The position numbers were made by a program, and so were the translations under genes. Under the pieces are notes generated by a model. The model was not told where the DNA came from. It saw only the letters and a program-made list of their open reading frames with translations, and did not search any database. Shown in pieces: positions 33,546 to 34,725 of a stretch of DNA of 34,725 bases (positions are counted from its first letter, which is position 1; each line of letters begins with the position of its first letter). The DNA is from Verrucomicrobia bacterium SCGC AAA164-E04 (lineage in GTDB: Bacteria; Verrucomicrobiota; Verrucomicrobiia; Limisphaerales; AAA164-E04): NCBI GenBank assembly GCA_000383715.1, contig KB911977.1, positions 1 through 34,725 on the forward strand, given 5' to 3'.

Positions 33546-34725
33546 TCAGCTTCCACCAAGATCCATCAAATTTCTGTTTGAATCAAATTCCATCACCGCA
33601 GGTTCTCCCTCCAGAGTAACTTGCGGGTTCGTCCTTGCATCGTTTAGTAGATGTTCCGATGCTTCCATGACATCAAGATGGAGCGTATCCTTGATTCTTA
33701 ACACCCTCGATTGACGCGTATCCGGGACCACTAAAGAACTCAGGGCCCACTGAATCACTTCCTGATCCGTTTCAAAATGAATAGGCACCTTGGCGCCATT
33801 CATGGTCATTGCGGTAACCGCATTCACAAATGAAATCTTCGGGTTCATGCTCCTTACAAGTCGGGAGGTGGTAAAGTCTGCCATACCAACGCCAATGGCA
33901 TTTCCATGTGAATCTGGCGTTAAACTCCTCACCATGATTCTCTTGATTCGAGGGAAATCCTTTTGCAGTGAGAAATCAGTGGAAAAACCATGAACACTAC
34001 GGCCAACAATGTTTGGATCCATGCCAGATCCACTGATATCCTTCCCAATCCGATCCACAATCAATAAATCTAGATCATCAAAGGGCAGTCGTGGCATTAA
34101 GTCCTTGGCTTTGGCGAGTAGTCTGCCTTCATCTTCAATTGCAGTTTCGACAGGCACAAAAGCGACCTGATCCGTTTCATGCAAGGCATTCTCAATGATT
34201 CCCAATCCACCTATCACAGGCATTTTATCGATCAGAATGGAAGCATACTGACGAAGAACGTTTTCGTAGCCAAATTGTATCGCAGCTCGATGAAATGCTG
34301 AGGCTCCATCACGCTTCCCCAGACCTACAACAAGCATTTTCAAGATACCACTGCCCAACCCACCCTTGAAATCTGTATGAGGTTTAATACGATTGAGCAC
34401 CAGCACCCCATCCAATTGAGAAGCGGATCGACTCCAGAAAACAGGCGTCCCCCATTCCGAATCAGCCACTGCAATAGTCTCCATTGAACATTCTACGGGG
34501 ATACCTAGGGATTGTGCATCGACACCATAAGTCGCGAGCACAGAAGCTTGCCCTTCGGAAGTTGCTCCTCCGTGACTTCCCATGGCAGGCAGAATCACAG
34601 GCATTGCTCCAAAAGCAATTAACTGAGTGACAACCTCTTGAACCATGACGCTCAGTCCCGATATACCTCGACTTCCAACAGCTAAACCAATGCGCATACC
34701 TGATTTGATACGAAATTGAAGTGGT
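33546..34725 (-). CDS. LarA-like (DUF2088) protein, 5' end outside the window
   Basis: The frame is open from the edge at 34725 to the stop at 33546. It contains GVGSRG-type AVGSRGISG, ILPAMGSHGGATSEGQ, VLNRIKPHTDFKGGLGSGIL and MLVVGLGKRDGA, all characteristic of the DUF2088/lactate-racemase N-terminal family. LarA itself racemises lactate with a nickel-pincer cofactor; this branch is not tested, and larB, larC and larE are absent nearby. The first ~38 residues lie outside, but the fragment at 29857-29972 very probably supplies them (MFSEYQPKLPLPSMFPLKQ and onward), giving a 431-residue protein. It converges on leuD with 39 bases between. Confidence 0.88.
   Translation of the reverse strand, partial: PLQFRIKSGMRIGLAVGSRGISGLSVMVQEVVTQLIAFGAMPVILPAMGSHGGATSEGQASVLATYGVDAQSLGIPVECSMETIAVADSEWGTPVFWSRSASQLDGVLVLNRIKPHTDFKGGLGSGILKMLVVGLGKRDGASAFHRAAIQFGYENVLRQYASILIDKMPVIGGLGIIENALHETDQVAFVPVETAIEDEGRLLAKAKDLMPRLPFDDLDLLIVDRIGKDISGSGMDPNIVGRSVHGFSTDFSLQKDFPRIKRIMVRSLTPDSHGNAIGVGMADFTTSRLVRSMNPKISFVNAVTAMTMNGAKVPIHFETDQEVIQWALSSLVVPDTRQSRVLRIKDTLHLDVMEASEHLLNDARTNPQVTLEGEPAVMEFDSNRNLMDLGGS
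34631..34725 (-). repeat. 95-base inverted repeat, copy at the window edge
   Basis: The last 95 bases of the window are the exact reverse complement of 29973-30067. The match stops at 34631 at its inner end and at the window edge on the outer end, so the true outer limit is not visible. Confidence 0.97.

Noticed and set aside
34631..34725. Terminal inverted repeat of a mobile element (with 29973-30067)
   Set aside because: The repeated bases are coding sequence inside a LarA-like gene, no transposase or recombinase lies between the copies, and the enclosed genes are prc and leuD.

Overview
The window looks like one contig from a member of the Verrucomicrobiota. That placement is an inference from gene content: a DUF1800/DUF1501 pair, a pseudopilin with an H-X9-DG motif, an ECF sigma/FecR pair, a CE15-type esterase, a haem c plus copper-monooxygenase protein, and a compact argJ-argB-argD-argF cluster. 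Start sites mostly lack strong Shine-Dalgarno sequences. Lentisphaerota or Planctomycetota cannot be excluded without phylogeny. There are no rRNA or tRNA genes, CRISPR arrays or transposases that I can support.

Layout. (1) 340-4177, minus strand: a tightly packed operon of ECF sigma factor, small one-helix membrane protein (probable anti-sigma), CnrX/CpxP-like periplasmic protein, redoxin, cytochrome c/copper monooxygenase and EF-hand lipoprotein. The order of the first three matches the CnrH-CnrY-CnrX metal-sensing module. The sigma gene carries an in-frame stop and the monooxygenase gene a frameshift. (2) 4615-8917: a secreted CE15-like esterase diverges from a second ECF sigma and a FecR-like anti-sigma with an extra C-terminal domain; a pseudopilin gene converges on them. 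(3) 8981-15213: a glycolate-oxidase-type flavoprotein (glcD) diverges from a DUF1800 protein with two inserted beta-sandwich-like modules, followed by its DUF1501 partner and a strong hairpin. (4) 15446-21012: argJ, argB, argD, argF (glutamate to citrulline), then a LysM coiled-coil protein and a PH-like membrane protein. (5) 21547-29812: recQ, a long perfect inverted repeat, a DUF883 protein, leuS, a frameshifted TIM-barrel isomerase, an internally deleted aspartyl/asparaginyl hydroxylase and a terpenoid-cyclase-like repeat protein. (6) 29857-34725: a truncated LarA-like (DUF2088) gene, a truncated lectin-like gene, prc protease, leuD, and a second LarA-like gene running off the right edge.

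Two things matter most. First, the metal-sensing-type sigma cassette is joined to a redoxin/cytochrome/copper-oxygenase effector set, a combination I do not know as a described system; its regulator and its effector both carry lesions. Second, the last 95 bases are an exact inverted copy of 29973-30067. Inverting 30068-34630 in place would rebuild one uninterrupted LarA-like frame of 432 codons, so this end is either a true inversion or a chimeric/assembly artefact. With six broken or truncated genes in 35 kb, data quality (single-cell amplification or a draft assembly) should be settled before any biological decay is claimed.
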